From Sulfurimonas sp. (lineage in GTDB: Bacteria > Campylobacterota > Campylobacteria > Campylobacterales > Sulfurimonadaceae), in the NCBI GenBank assembly GCA_027011725.1, contig JALUZQ010000254.1, positions 1 to 5,495 on the forward strand: a stretch of 5,495 nucleotides of DNA. Reading direction: 5' to 3'. Each line of letters starts with the position of its first letter. The first letter of the stretch is position 1. Under the pieces are notes generated by a model. That model did no database searches, was not told the origin of the DNA, and worked only from the letters and a program-made list of their open reading frames with translations. Positions 1-4,711 of the stretch are shown here, in pieces. A program made the position numbers and the translations under genes.

Positions 1-669
1 GAAATAGAGTACAAATTATATATAGATGATGTTATAAGACGTGTTGAAGCAGCACGTTTGAAAGTGAGCAAGCATCACATTGTAAAAATTGTGGCGGTGA
101 GTAAATACTCAACGAGTGAAGAGATCAAAAGACTCTACAACATTGGTCAGCGCGCTTTTGGTGAGAACAAAGTGCAGGACTTAAAAGCAAAAGCGCAAGA
201 GCTAGAAGAGCTGCCGCTTGAATGGCACTTCATAGGCAACCTACAAAAAAATAAGATAAACAATCTTCTTGACATCAATCCTAGCCTTTTTCAAGGGCTT
301 GACTCCTTAGAGCTTGCAAAAGAGTTAGAGAAAAAATTAACTGCAAAAGATATGACACTTGATTGTCTGCTGCATATAAACGCAGCAAAAGAGGAGAGTA
401 AACATGGTGTTATGCCAGAAGATGCTGTTGCAACATATAAACAGATAATGCAGGAGTGCCCTCGCATTAAGCTCAAAGGTGTTATGAGCATCGGCGCACA
501 TACAGATGATAAAGAAGCAGTAAGAAAAAGCTTTGAATTGACACATAAAATCTACGAAGAGCTTCCAAACGCAACGATCTGTTCCATGGGAATGAGCGGA
601 GACTTTGAGCTTGCTATAGAGTGTGGCTCAAATATGGTTCGACTTGGTTCTCTTATGTTTAACAAATAG
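1..669 (+). CDS. yggS: YggS/PLPBP family pyridoxal-phosphate homeostasis protein (5' end cut by window edge)
   Basis: This family (COG0325, E. coli YggS, cyanobacterial PipY, human PLPBP) binds pyridoxal 5'-phosphate on a single alanine-racemase-like TIM barrel, has no known enzymatic activity, and keeps free cytosolic PLP and amino/keto-acid pools balanced. The reading frame is open from base 1, giving 222 visible codons; families run near 230 aa, so only a few N-terminal codons are missing and an internal TTG at 58 is not the start. The PLP lysine is in VAVSK (codon at 103-105). Other family signatures are FGENKVQ, EWHFIGNLQKNK, LKGVMSIG and the C-terminal SMGMSGDF...AIECGSNMVRLGS, which forms the phosphate-binding end. 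The stop is TAG at 667-669. No terminator follows; a 77-bp gap separates it from the next + strand gene, so read-through is possible. The family call is secure; which pathway it guards here is not visible. Confidence 0.95.
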   Translation, partial: EIEYKLYIDDVIRRVEAARLKVSKHHIVKIVAVSKYSTSEEIKRLYNIGQRAFGENKVQDLKAKAQELEELPLEWHFIGNLQKNKINNLLDINPSLFQGLDSLELAKELEKKLTAKDMTLDCLLHINAAKEESKHGVMPEDAVATYKQIMQECPRIKLKGVMSIGAHTDDKEAVRKSFELTHKIYEELPNATICSMGMSGDFELAIECGSNMVRLGSLMFNK

Positions 670-672
670 CAC

Positions 673-679
673 TGCGTTT
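673..679 (-). repeat. Intergenic copy of the AAACGCA dispersed motif
   Basis: The + strand reads TGCGTTT four bases after the yggS stop, i.e. AAACGCA on the - strand with a T before it and a G after it. It is the only one of the 15 copies that lies outside coding sequence, so it cannot be explained by protein sequence. See the window-wide repeat entry for the full list. Confidence 0.6.
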
Positions 680-683
680 ACTT

Positions 684-745
684 ATCTAACCTTATTATAA
701 TTATTATAAGATATACTTTCAATAAATAATTAAAAAAGGTTAGAT
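684..745 (+). promoter_or_regulatory. 10-bp perfect inverted repeat flanking a promoter and overlapping a ribosome-binding site
   Basis: ATCTAACCTT at 684-693 is exactly complementary to AAGGTTAGAT at 736-745, with 42 bases between. The right arm contains the AAGG that would serve as Shine-Dalgarno for the ATG at 747. Between the arms lies an AT-rich 20-bp near-palindrome at 691-710 (one mismatched pair), which overlaps the left arm by three bases. If a transcript reads through from yggS, the arms could pair and hide the ribosome-binding site; a transcript starting after the -10 box at 712-717 would contain only the right arm and stay open. The repeat is seen directly; the regulatory role is inference. 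Confidence 0.5.
712..717 (+). promoter_or_regulatory. Candidate -10 box (TATACT) for the 131-aa gene
   Basis: TATACT at 712-717 is preceded by AAGA and a T/A-rich stretch, as usual for sigma-70 promoters of Campylobacterota, which lack a clear -35. A start site near 724 would give a leader of about 23 bases including the AAAAGG ribosome-binding site at 734-739. The same hexamer stands before both other + strand genes with visible starts (1804-1809 and 4675-4680), which supports it. Confidence 0.55.
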
Positions 746-746
746 C

Positions 747-1142
747 ATGACAAAAACAACTTTTATGGATAAATATCCTGTCTTTTCACTCAACGTCAAA
801 AAAACAGAAACAACATTTGAAAATGTCGATGCGATCGTTGCACACTTTATAAGTCTTATAGAGGCGCATCCTGTTGCAAAGTTCATAGCACTTTTTGACC
901 ACTATGAGCATACAAGTTCTATGCAAGACGGCACAATCGCACCTGAAATAAAAGATGCAAAAAATGTCATCTTCTGTTTTGGAAAACAACTCCCAACAAG
1001 TAAAATGCTCGCTGTGCGTCCTCGCAGCATCGGTATCTGTGAATTTGAAGAGAGCTTTGAGATAAGCTTTTTAGAAGTGCCAAATGAACAACTCCACGAA
1101 GTAACAGAGAAGTGGGCTAAATCAGTAGTAAACGCAAAATAG
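747..1142 (+). CDS. Conserved small protein of unknown function (131 aa, possibly DUF6858 family)
   Basis: I do not recognise a function. The product is a soluble protein of mixed alpha/beta character with no signal peptide or membrane segment. Visible features are an early KYPVFSLNVKKTET segment, a helix around residues 27-40 (DAIVAHFISLIEAH), a strand with FIALFDHYEHT, a Cys-containing strand VIFCFGK near residue 80, MLAVRPRSIGICEFEE near 88-103, and a helical C-terminus (QLHEVTEKWAKSVV). It resembles small proteins of Campylobacterota that I believe carry the DUF6858 label, but this is from memory. The ATG at 747 is preceded by AAAAGG (734-739), a modest Shine-Dalgarno. Its TAG stop leaves one base before the stop of the convergent DTW gene. 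It appears to be a single-gene unit with its own promoter and terminator. It is a real gene judging by codon use and regulatory signals. Confidence 0.8.
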   Translation: MTKTTFMDKYPVFSLNVKKTETTFENVDAIVAHFISLIEAHPVAKFIALFDHYEHTSSMQDGTIAPEIKDAKNVIFCFGKQLPTSKMLAVRPRSIGICEFEESFEISFLEVPNEQLHEVTEKWAKSVVNAK

Positions 1143-1143
1143 T

Positions 1144-1794
1144 CTAACTATACCTTTTAAATCTCACAGCATTACTCTTTGGGTTTGCTATGAGATTTTT
1201 TTGATACCTTATCATCTCTTTAAAAGGGTTCAAAAATCCTTCAAGCTGCGCCTCTCTAACCTCTTCTATCTCCCACTTATTTAACAACTCCAAAACAACT
1301 AAAGTAGATTCAATTGTCGAGAGATAATTCTCATCTGGCTGCACTTTTATCTCATACTGCGAAGTTTTTGTCGTTGTAAAACTCATATGTTTAAGTCTAT
1401 TTAGGTTTTTACTCTCACAAAACATCTTTTTCGTACATGCCCATGTTGAATCTATAAGAAAAATCGCTAAAGGTTTGTCACTGCGTTTAGGGTACTCATT
1501 TGTCAGATTTACTGCGTTTGGAGAGGGAAAAAGAATGTAGCTCTCATGTGTGGCGATGATCTCGTTTATACGCTTATGCTCAGAAAAATCTATGCCTATA
1601 AAAAGCTCTGAATTTTTCAAGCTTTTATGGGTAAAGTGACCTGTGTTGTTCTTGACCTTTTTAAACTCTTTTGGATGCATCAGTATCACAAACTTTGTTT
1701 GCGTTTCAATACTCTCACAATGCCCACACATACACGAACTTTTGGGTCTATAACATTTGTAACACTTCTCTCTATCGCCATAATAAGTTTTCAT
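1144..1794 (-). CDS. DTW domain protein, TapT/YfiP-like tRNA-uridine aminocarboxypropyltransferase
   Basis: DTW-domain proteins (TDD superfamily, related to SPOUT methyltransferases) transfer the 3-amino-3-carboxypropyl group of S-adenosylmethionine to uridine in tRNA, making acp3U; E. coli TapT (YfiP) acts on U47. Visible in this 216-aa protein: an N-terminal zinc-knuckle-like set of cysteines C11, C14, C21, C23 (plus C26); HP at 40-41 and NNTGH at 49-53, matching the family's HP...NTG motif; FPSPNAVNL near 89-97; and the signature DSTW at 115-118 within LAIFLIDSTW. Length is normal. The ATG at 1794 lies eight bases after a TATAAT box and has no Shine-Dalgarno, so the mRNA may be leaderless. 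The gene is divergent from the flavoprotein and convergent with the 131-aa gene. The family is secure; the exact tRNA position modified is inferred. Confidence 0.92.
   Translation of the reverse strand: MKTYYGDREKCYKCYRPKSSCMCGHCESIETQTKFVILMHPKEFKKVKNNTGHFTHKSLKNSELFIGIDFSEHKRINEIIATHESYILFPSPNAVNLTNEYPKRSDKPLAIFLIDSTWACTKKMFCESKNLNRLKHMSFTTTKTSQYEIKVQPDENYLSTIESTLVVLELLNKWEIEEVREAQLEGFLNPFKEMIRYQKNLIANPKSNAVRFKRYS
1159..1202 (+). terminator. Intrinsic terminator of the 131-aa gene, inside the convergent DTW gene
   Basis: AAATCTCACAGC (1159-1170) pairs with GCTATGAGATTT (1187-1198) with one C/A mismatch, a 16-base loop and a run of seven T at 1196-1202. The orientation fits the + strand gene ending at 1142. 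On the - strand no comparable T tract follows the stem, so it probably does not end the DTW gene. The hairpin is also coding sequence for the last residues of the DTW protein. Confidence 0.65.
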
Positions 1795-1820
1795 TAATGC
1801 AATTATACTAAAATAACAAC
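1795..1820. promoter_or_regulatory. 26-bp divergent promoter with overlapping -10 boxes
   Basis: ATTATACT at 1802-1809 contains TATAAT read on the - strand (1807 to 1802) and TATACT on the + strand (1804-1809), overlapping by four bases. Transcription would start close to the ATG of each flanking gene: about base 1795 for the DTW gene (ATG at 1794) and about 1816 for the flavoprotein (ATG at 1821). Neither gene has a purine-rich ribosome-binding site in this gap. On the - strand the box reads TTTTAGTATAAT. Any -35 contacts must fall in the opposite gene's coding sequence. The core ATTATACTAAA recurs at 4673-4683. Confidence 0.6.
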
Positions 1821-3059
1821 ATGAATAGTAAGAAATACGACCTTATCGTTATAGGAAGTGGTGCAGCGGGTATCATAGCTGCCATCGTAGCTGCACGCGA
1901 AGGCAAAAAGGTTTTACTCCTTGAAAAACTCTCTAAAATAGCCTCCAAACTTAAAGCAACGGGTGGCGGCAGATGTAACCTCACAAATACTTTGAGCAAC
2001 GAAGATTTTATGGCTCGTTTTGGACGTGATGGACGCTTTATGCAAGATGCTCTCTCTGCGTTTGACAACAAGGCTCTTGTTGAATTTATGCAAGAGATTG
2101 GCGTAGAAACCCATGCACCTGATGGCTTTCGTATATTTCCAACCTCACACTCCTCCGCAACCATCATAGAAGCACTTGAAAATGAGATGCAAAAAGTGGG
2201 TGTAGAGGTACAATGTAATCAAAGAGTAGAGCGGCTTTTAGTCGTTGGAGAGCATATAAGCGGGGTCAAAACACAAGATGATATGCTAAACGCAGCGAAT
2301 GTCATAGTTGCTACCGGTGGACTTGGTTACCCTGTTTTAGGGGCAGAGGGAGATGGTTATAACCTTGCAAGTGAGCTAGGGCACAAAGTAACTGACCTCT
2401 CTCCTGCCATGATGCCTCTGCGTACAAAAGAGGAGTGGGTGAAGAACTGCCGCGCAGATACCATAGCAAAAGTAGAACTGCGAGTGGATTTAAAAAAACA
2501 TAAAAAGCTACGAGCCAAAGGGGATTTGATATTTACAAACCACGGCATACGCGGCCCTGTTGTCCTTGACTTTGCACGAGAAGTGACACCACTTTTAAAA
2601 AAGTATGGCGAAGTTCCTCTACTGCTCAACCTCACAAAAGGAAAAAATGAAGAAGATATACAAAAACACTTCAAAAAAGAGCTCTCAAAGCACCCCGATC
2701 TAAACGCAATAGAGCTTACATCCACCCTCCTTCCTCTGCCACTCTCACAGGAGATATGCCGACTCGCAGGCATAGATGAGACACAAAAATACAAAAAAGT
2801 AGATGGGAAAAAACGCGCAAAACTCATCTCTCTTCTTGCATGGACACCACTCACTGTCAACGGACACGACGGCTTTCGTCTTGCGATGATCACGCGAGGA
2901 GGCATCAGCCTCAAAGAGATAGACCCAAAAACAATGCAGAGCAAGCTTATAAAGGGGCTTTATTTTTGTGGAGAGGTGATGAACCTTGATGGCCCATGCG
3001 GCGGATACAATCTGCAATGGAGCTTTGCTTCAGGGTATTTGGCTGGTAAATTGTTATAG
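1821..3059 (+). CDS. HI0933/YhiN (BaiN-like) family FAD-dependent oxidoreductase
   Basis: This is a 412-aa cytosolic flavoprotein of the HI0933/YhiN family, to which the bile-acid gene product BaiN belongs; most members have no proven substrate. The N-terminal Rossmann FAD-binding site is clear: DLIVIGSGAAG at residues 7-17 and the ribose-binding acid E35 in VLLLEK. The family-specific ATGGGRCNLTN follows at 46-56, with a Cys next to the flavin site. A second nucleotide-binding stretch VIVATGGLGYPVLG is mid-protein, and the C-terminal family signature YFCGEVMNLDGPCGGYNLQWSFASG spans residues 381-405. Length is usual. The ATG at 1821 begins right after the divergent promoter with no Shine-Dalgarno, implying a very short leader. 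The stop overlaps by 6 bp the stop of the convergent MazF-like gene. The family is certain; the reaction is unknown. Confidence 0.93.
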   Translation: MNSKKYDLIVIGSGAAGIIAAIVAAREGKKVLLLEKLSKIASKLKATGGGRCNLTNTLSNEDFMARFGRDGRFMQDALSAFDNKALVEFMQEIGVETHAPDGFRIFPTSHSSATIIEALENEMQKVGVEVQCNQRVERLLVVGEHISGVKTQDDMLNAANVIVATGGLGYPVLGAEGDGYNLASELGHKVTDLSPAMMPLRTKEEWVKNCRADTIAKVELRVDLKKHKKLRAKGDLIFTNHGIRGPVVLDFAREVTPLLKKYGEVPLLLNLTKGKNEEDIQKHFKKELSKHPDLNAIELTSTLLPLPLSQEICRLAGIDETQKYKKVDGKKRAKLISLLAWTPLTVNGHDGFRLAMITRGGISLKEIDPKTMQSKLIKGLYFCGEVMNLDGPCGGYNLQWSFASGYLAGKLL

Positions 3060-3401
3060 GGCTAAATGAGCTTTTAATTTTAATGTAACCTCTTTCATCT
3101 CTGCATCACTTAAATATGTCAAAACCTGCTCAAGTTTAATTCTCGACAAATCCAGTGTGCAGAGTTCATTAATACATATTTCACTTGTTTTTTCAAGTTT
3201 ATCTCTACCTTGCACTCTCACTCTCAAATCGCCACCGGCTAAATTTGTTGAAAGTGGCAATAGCGTCACACCTTTAAAATGCACTTTCTCTATATTTCTG
3301 TTTGCTACATCATTTTGGATGATGAGAGCCGGTCTTACTTTTCCAAATTCACTATTGTATTTTTTACCAAAATTAACAAGATAAATTTCACCTCTTCTCA
3401 T
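3054..3401 (-). CDS. MazF/PemK-family mRNA-interferase toxin
   Basis: MazF/PemK toxins are sequence-specific endoribonucleases that cut cellular RNA when their labile antitoxin is lost. The 115-aa product has the normal length and family order: RRGEIYLVNF (2-11), VRPALIIQND (22-31) with the expected catalytic R23, TLLPLSTN (46-53) with S51/T52 at the catalytic threonine position, and ICINELCTLDLSRI (75-88) with the conserved E79. All key residues are present, so the toxin looks intact. Its ATG directly follows the antitoxin stop (TAGATG, no gap), with AGGA (3411-3408) inside the antitoxin gene as ribosome-binding site, implying translational coupling. Its TAA is embedded in the 3' end of the flavoprotein gene (6-bp tail overlap). 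Cut specificity cannot be read from sequence. Confidence 0.9.
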   Translation of the reverse strand: MRRGEIYLVNFGKKYNSEFGKVRPALIIQNDVANRNIEKVHFKGVTLLPLSTNLAGGDLRVRVQGRDKLEKTSEICINELCTLDLSRIKLEQVLTYLSDAEMKEVTLKLKAHLAL

Positions 3402-3653
3402 CTATTTTCCTAAATCTTCCACTACACTTTCAATATCCAAAAAATCTTTATATGCTTCATCAGAAAGTGCTTTTTGGTTGTTTAACAAATAGAGTTCATC
3501 TTCTATTTTATCTTTTAATTTTTCATACAACTTATAGGGAATAACAACACTGCGCGCGACATGCTGTTTTGCATCTTCAACCAATGTAATCTCTTTTGGT
3601 CTGGTAATATATGAGGGCTTTTTAATGATATCACTTGAACTAATGGTAAGCAT
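3402..3653 (-). CDS. Antitoxin partner of the MazF-like toxin, Phd/YefM-like
   Basis: This 83-aa protein sits immediately upstream of the toxin gene, the usual antitoxin-first order, and by context neutralises it. Residues 1-42 (MLTISSSDIIKKPSYITRP, then KEITLVEDAKQHVARSVVIP) look like the short Phd/YefM fold that forms a DNA-binding dimer, and the acidic helical tail (about 43-83, EKLKDKIEDELYLL...DFLDIESVVEDLGK) fits a toxin-wrapping segment. It does not look like the AbrB-type MazE swapped-hairpin antitoxin. The ATG at 3653 has a strong ribosome-binding site, AAGGAG (about seven bases upstream). A palindromic site just upstream (3668-3691) is the likely operator for self-repression. Role as antitoxin is well supported by position; the fold assignment is moderate. 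Confidence 0.78.
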   Translation of the reverse strand: MLTISSSDIIKKPSYITRPKEITLVEDAKQHVARSVVIPYKLYEKLKDKIEDELYLLNNQKALSDEAYKDFLDIESVVEDLGK

Positions 3654-3667
3654 CAGAACTCCTTTTG

Positions 3668-3691
3668 GTATATAATACTATCATTATATAC
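3668..3691. promoter_or_regulatory. Palindromic operator/promoter of the toxin-antitoxin operon
   Basis: GTATATAAT (3668-3676) and ATTATATAC (3683-3691) are perfect 9-bp inverted arms around a 6-base spacer. On the - strand the outer arm supplies a TATAAT -10 box (3688 to 3683), placing transcription start near 3676 and leaving a leader of about 23 bases with the AAGGAG site. A dyad covering the -10 is the classic arrangement for an operator bound by the antitoxin or the toxin-antitoxin complex. The dyad is seen directly; binding is inferred. Confidence 0.6.
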
Positions 3692-3693
3692 TA

Positions 3694-3715
3694 TTTTTAT
3701 AAACAACTATAAAAA
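3694..3715. repeat. A/T-only inverted repeat across the thiE-like stop codon
   Basis: TTTTTATA (3694-3701) and TATAAAAA (3708-3715) form a perfect 8-bp inverted repeat around AACAAC; allowing one bulged C the complementarity extends three more bases. It lies two bases from the operator palindrome and covers the ThiE-like TAG at 3709-3707. It lacks G/C pairs and a following T run on the - strand, so it is a poor terminator; it may be an upstream promoter element or a second regulator site. Confidence 0.4.
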
Positions 3716-4222
3716 GTAGCGAATAGAAGCAAACCCATACGCACCACTTCCCGCTAAAGCACTCACCTCTTCTTGTGAGATGATGCCGCCAAGTGCAAAG
3801 ATTTTCATATCGTTTTTAGCACACAACTTTTGCAGATCTTCTACACCCTTTGGCTCACCCTTGTTTGGCGTTGCAAAGATAGGACTGTATGTGACATAAT
3901 CAGCACCCAACTCTTTTGCTTTTGCCACTTCATCATGCGTATGCGTACTTATAATCACTTCCAAATCAAGTGCTTTTGCTTTTACTATCTCATTAAACTG
4001 CTGTGATGTCAGATGCACCCCTGCTGCGTTTAGCTCATGTGCAAGTCTGTAATCTTGATGCAAAAATGCCTTAAGAGTTTTCATAGGCTTACACATCTGA
4101 ATGAAGTTTTGCGCATGAAAAGCGTACTCTTTTGTCTCTTTATCACGGTAGAGTGCGAAGTCCGGCATATGTTTTCGTAGTTGAAAGTATGAGGGCGTTG
4201 CACTGATGAGATACTTTTTCAC
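3707..4222 (-). CDS. Short ThiE/TenI-like thiamine-phosphate-synthase family protein
   Basis: ThiE joins the pyrimidine and thiazole phosphates to make thiamine phosphate; its homologue TenI is a thiazole tautomerase. This 171-aa protein shows the family barrel: FALYRDK (22-28, equivalent of QLREK, with R26 and K28), LHQDYRLA with D57, GVHL (68-71), IISTHTHDEVAKAKELGADYV (90-110), YSPIFATPNKG (112-122) and IFALGGI (141-147), ending GFASIRYFL. It is about 40 residues shorter than usual ThiE, and the GQxD motif after GVHL reads TSQQ, so the second metal-binding Asp is missing. TenI-like activity or a diverged role is therefore possible. The start is GTG at 4222; an in-frame stop just upstream (4234-4232) excludes a longer form. 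One base separates it from the upstream gene's stop, so it is translated from the same mRNA. No thiC, thiD, thiG or thiS gene is in the window. Confidence 0.82.
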   Translation of the reverse strand: MKKYLISATPSYFQLRKHMPDFALYRDKETKEYAFHAQNFIQMCKPMKTLKAFLHQDYRLAHELNAAGVHLTSQQFNEIVKAKALDLEVIISTHTHDEVAKAKELGADYVTYSPIFATPNKGEPKGVEDLQKLCAKNDMKIFALGGIISQEEVSALAGSGAYGFASIRYFL

Positions 4223-4223
4223 A

Positions 4224-4655
4224 CTATTTTCTTAAAAGCGGGTTTTTGAAGTCTATTTTCTGTACATCTACCTTTTTCTCATAACGCTCCGCCATTGCGT
4301 TTACATGGTACTCCATTCTATCAAGCAGGTAGAGTTCTGGTTTTGTGTATTTTGCTTTTGACTCTTGAATGTAGTTTTGTAAAAACTCCAAAGCCTCCTC
4401 TTCACTCTCGAAGTTTATGGAAGCTATCTCTTTTTCAAACTTCTCATAATACTCTCCGCACGAAGAGAGAAAATCGTAACTCAGATCCATTGTCTTGAGG
4501 TTATGATGCGCTTTTGAAAAGGCAAAGTGATTGTAGAGCATACAGCCGACAAAATACTCAATGTCTGATGGTTCAAACTCCGAGTATTGGTTCTCTTCAT
4601 CTTCAAAATGCTTATGCCACGTCTGTAAAATATTTTCTACTTTTTCGTTCATCAT
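4224..4655 (-). CDS. Unrecognised acidic helical protein (143 aa), first gene of operon with the ThiE-like gene
   Basis: I do not recognise this family. The product is predicted soluble, acidic and mostly alpha-helical, rich in Glu, Tyr and His, with no signal peptide or membrane span. Notable stretches are ENILQTWHKHFEDEEN near residues 7-22, IEYFVGCMLYNHFAFSKAHHNL near 32-53 (Cys and clustered His), EEEALEFLQNYIQESKAKY near 84-102 and LLDRMEYHVNAMAERYEKK near 108-127. Two ATGs are adjacent; GGAGAG (4661-4656) is only two bases from the first (4655) but five from the second (4652), so translation may begin at 4652. A TATAAT box at 4678-4673 gives a leader of about a dozen bases. The one-base gap to the ThiE-like gene implies co-transcription, but no functional link can be read from sequence. 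Confidence 0.8.
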   Translation of the reverse strand: MMNEKVENILQTWHKHFEDEENQYSEFEPSDIEYFVGCMLYNHFAFSKAHHNLKTMDLSYDFLSSCGEYYEKFEKEIASINFESEEEALEFLQNYIQESKAKYTKPELYLLDRMEYHVNAMAERYEKKVDVQKIDFKNPLLRK

Positions 4656-4702
4656 CTCTCCATTTTTTGCGTATTATACTAAACTATGATAAACTCTTCT
4701 CT
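4656..4702. promoter_or_regulatory. Second divergent promoter with overlapping -10 boxes
   Basis: ATTATACTAAA at 4673-4683 is identical to the core of the 1802-1812 divergent promoter. It gives TATAAT on the - strand (4678 to 4673) for the 143-aa gene and TATACT on the + strand (4675-4680) for the FliK-like gene. The - strand transcript would carry a GGAGAG ribosome-binding site; the + strand transcript would start near 4686-4688 and shows no Shine-Dalgarno before the ATG at 4703. Confidence 0.58.
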
Positions 4703-4711
4703 ATGATAAAC
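4684..4711 (+). repeat. 11-bp direct repeat carrying duplicate start codons
   Basis: CTATGATAAAC occurs at 4684-4694 and again at 4701-4711, 17 bases apart. Each copy contains ATG ATA AAC (Met-Ile-Asn). The second copy holds the start of the FliK-like gene; the first is in another frame. It may be a small slippage duplication at the gene start. Confidence 0.6.
4686..4706 (+). other. Six-codon leader ORF (MINSSL) overlapping the FliK-like start by ATGA
   Basis: ATG at 4686 opens a six-codon frame that ends in TGA at 4704-4706, which overlaps the downstream ATG at 4703-4705 as ATGA. If transcription starts at 4686, five bases after the TATACT box, this would be a leaderless mini-ORF whose ending ribosome could restart at 4703. 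If the start is one or more bases further on, the first ATG is not in the mRNA and the mini-ORF does not exist. Speculative. Confidence 0.3.

Noticed and set aside
58..669. TTG at 58 as the start of yggS
   Set aside because: The frame is open to base 1, and the upstream residues match the family's N-terminal helix before the PLP lysine; starting at 58 would remove that helix.
1808..2167. 119-aa ORF on the - strand near the flavoprotein start
   Set aside because: Lies fully over the FAD-binding region of the real gene, no recognisable domain, and would overlap the divergent promoter.
2357..2944. 195-aa ORF on the - strand within the flavoprotein gene
   Set aside because: Arg/Ser/Phe-rich shadow with no motif; the + strand frame encodes a complete HI0933-family protein.
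3057..3079. Short hairpin GCT-aaatg-AGC followed by TTTTAATTTT after the flavoprotein stop, as a terminator
   Set aside because: Only three Watson-Crick pairs plus two possible G-U pairs, and the T tract is broken; too weak to call, although some termination there is possible.
3157..3384. 75-aa ORF on the + strand within the toxin gene
   Set aside because: Antisense to a motif-complete MazF toxin; no ribosome-binding site or similarity seen.
3694..3715. Inverted repeat after the ThiE-like gene as an intrinsic terminator
   Set aside because: The stem is A/T only and not followed by a T run on the - strand, so I list it as a repeat only.
3668..3715. Tandem palindromes as ends of a mobile element or attachment site
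   Set aside because: No matching copy flanks the other side of the toxin-antitoxin module and no transposase or integrase is present; an operator is a simpler reading.
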